A stretch of DNA of 47,308 nt from Purshia tridentata (lineage: Eukaryota > Streptophyta > Magnoliopsida > Rosales > Rosaceae), in assembly GCA_003254885.1 (NCBI GenBank), contig QANT01002659.1:1-47308 (forward strand). Reading direction: 5' to 3'. A model generated the notes under the pieces. The model was not told the DNA's origin. It worked only from the letters and a program-made list of their open reading frames with translations, and ran no database searches. A program made the translations under genes and the position numbers. Numbering within the stretch: the stretch's first letter is position 1; each line of letters begins with the position of its first letter. This document shows positions 45,634-47,308 of the stretch, piece after piece.

Positions 45634-46706
45634 ATGTCGACTTTTCTGATAGGGATATTACTTGCTCTGTTCCTCTCGGTGGCTCCACTCAAATCAGGTA
45701 AACTAACCATACCTCATTGAGTTTCATGTCCATGCATATATAATCATTCTACATAAGCTAAAAGAAAAAATTCATGGAGCCATTCAGAGTAGTTGTTAAG
45801 GATAATGAATCCTCATGCCTATTTCTTTTTTGCCTCAGTCTTCTCTGTACATTTCCTTTCAGAAAGCTCTAATAGGCGTGTTGGGAATTTACAGTCAAAT
45901 TTAGGCACAGCAGTGTATTACCCTTCTAACATTTGCACTTACTCATCAATATTTTCTATCTAAATTCTATGTCCAAGAAAAGATCTTGGAAACTTGTCAA
46001 AGACAATGCTGATCGTTTGTAGCATAGTGGTTAATCAGATGCGGATTTTGAACAATGGTGCATAGCCGATGAGCAAACCCCAGATAATGAGTTGCAGGTA
46101 GCAATGGATTGGGCTTGTGGGGAAGGAGGTGCAGATTGTAGCCAGATTCAGATGAACCAACCTTGCTTTCTCCCAGACACAGTGAAAGGCCATGCTTCCT
46201 ATGCCTTCAACAGCTACTTCCAGAAATTCAAACACGAAGACGGATCTTGCTTCTTCCAGAATGCTGCCATGATTACAGAACTTGATCCCAGTAAGCACTC
46301 AAAACTAATTTCTTTTTAACACTTTTTCGAAATAATCGAAACTCGTCCGTCACATATGACCTCATTCGCACTACATGTATGTGGGATCCAAATGAGCTCG
46401 TACGTAAATTGCTCCTTCCCCACTGTTTTTACCAGGAATCATGCATAATTAGAAATTAAGAGTGTAAAATGAAGAGAGGAGCATGTCCATGTGCCTAGAA
46501 ATTAAGTGTTGGATTGGCCACGTGAGGTTTGGATTGCCATATTTAGTTTGTTATATACACAGCACACATTACGCATGCATAGTTAAATGTAGTATAAACT
46601 ATGGCCAACAATTTTTTATTTTCTTCTATTTATGAATTATAATAGTCATTTTTCAAAATGTTGGACTGCAGGTTATGGCTCTTGCCACTATGATTTTACT
46701 CCCTGA
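45634..46706 (+). CDS. Secreted X8 (CBM43) domain protein
   Basis: Three exons, 45634-45697, 46039-46290 and 46672-46706, give 116 aa. Residues 1 to about 21 form a signal peptide (STFLIGILLALFLSVAP). The rest is almost exactly one X8 domain: WCIADEQTPDNELQ, AMDWACGEGGADCSQI, QPCFLPDTVKGHASYAFNSY, GSCFFQNAAMI and DPSYGSCHYD, with the six conserved Cys. X8/CBM43 domains bind beta-1,3-glucan (callose), as in plasmodesmata callose-binding proteins and the tails of beta-1,3-glucanases. No glucanase domain and no hydrophobic GPI-anchor signal follow the domain, so the protein is predicted to be freely secreted. The phase-1 introns after the signal peptide and in DPS|YGSC recur across the family, as I remember it. 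No breaks are seen. Confidence 0.92.
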
Positions 46707-47308
46707 TTCAAAGGAAATGCCAGATTCTAAATGACCATGAAATTTTGAAGTAGAGATTTCTGTTATGGGGATATTAAGTCCTACCAAAATTGTATTAGTA
46801 CTTCTGTTGTGCTATGTTAACAAGCTTGGGTTTTTTTTTTTTTCCTTCTTCTTATTGTACTAGTCCTACCAAAATTTGGAATAATTTCAAACAAAACTCT
46901 TGCTTATATATAGGCCAGCCTATAAGAACAAGACCCTTACGTTTATATGGTGGTTCAATAGTTTGATCTAGGGGTGTCTTTTGGACAGATCGGATTGGAA
47001 ATAGGGTCATCCAATTTCATTCCAAAAAATTTCGAAATAGAATTTTTATTCCAATTTCCATTTAAAAAAAATCATAATTTCAACATCTTATTTCAATTCC
47101 GAATTTTCGAATTTATTGAAACTTTCGGATTTTTTTGAAATATCACATTTTTGAAACTTTCAGATAAAGAATTGAAATTTTCGGATACAAAATTGGAAAT
47201 TTCATATTTTCAGAATATTTTTTAGAGCATCTTTGAAATTGTGTGTGTGTTAATAATGATGAAATTAACAAAAAAAAAATAATTCAATAGATTATGATGT
47301 GTTTCAAT
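46707..47308. other. X8 gene 3' flank and start of a repetitive element
   Basis: After the probable 3' UTR, the DNA from CTAGGGGTG at 46968 onward is low-complexity, with repeated TTTCGGA/TTTCGAA and GAAATTT motifs. It looks like one end of a small transposable element cut off by the window edge. Confidence 0.4.

Overview
This is a nuclear plant genome window. Genes have many GT-AG introns, intergenic DNA is long and AT-rich, and the set includes a light-harvesting chlorophyll protein, organellar PPR proteins and a cytokinin receptor. Protein resemblance to Arabidopsis genes points to a eudicot, possibly a woody rosid; I cannot name the species. All homology calls come from reading motifs by eye and from memory of the families. 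No searches were run.

Layout. 1-1707: upstream DNA holding a duplicated promoter-like segment. 1708-5392 (+): a two-exon P2B Ca2+-ATPase (ACA12/13 type) with an intact 1101-aa frame in which every key catalytic and ion-binding motif is altered; this is the most unusual gene here. 6228-7505 (+): LHCB2. 7985-8890: an imperfect tandem repeat carrying decayed copies of the coding end of a DYW PPR gene. 8952-10996 (-): that DYW-class PPR gene, broken by at least four 1-2 nt frameshifts. 11444-14191 (+): an intact P-class PPR gene, head-to-head with it, followed by a tandem duplication of its own 3' end. 16973-17359 (+): a small protein with an EAR-like motif. 18347-23700 (+): mitochondrial HSP90 (HSP90.6/TRAP1 type), 20 exons. 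25851-27826 (+): an OBERON PHD-finger protein. The HSP90.6-OBERON order matches the neighbours At3g07770-At3g07780 as I remember them. 28259-28954 (-): a fasciclin-domain pseudogene. 28955-36860: about 8 kb without a supportable gene, holding LTR and MITE-like relics, a 563-bp-period direct repeat and a GC-richer patch with promoter-like motifs. 37077-43862 (+): an AHK2-type cytokinin-receptor histidine kinase, 13 exons, whose exons 1-2 look like an old duplicate of exons 3-4 and whose leader carries short upstream ORFs. 45634-46706 (+): a short secreted X8 (CBM43) protein. The end of the window looks like the start of a repetitive element.

The genes do not form one pathway. The themes are gene decay and partial duplication (dead ATPase, broken PPR and FAS1 genes, duplicated gene ends and exons) among well-conserved housekeeping genes (LHCB2, HSP90.6, OBERON, HK2). 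Exon junctions were placed by reading splice sites and checking phase; every multi-exon model closes in frame.
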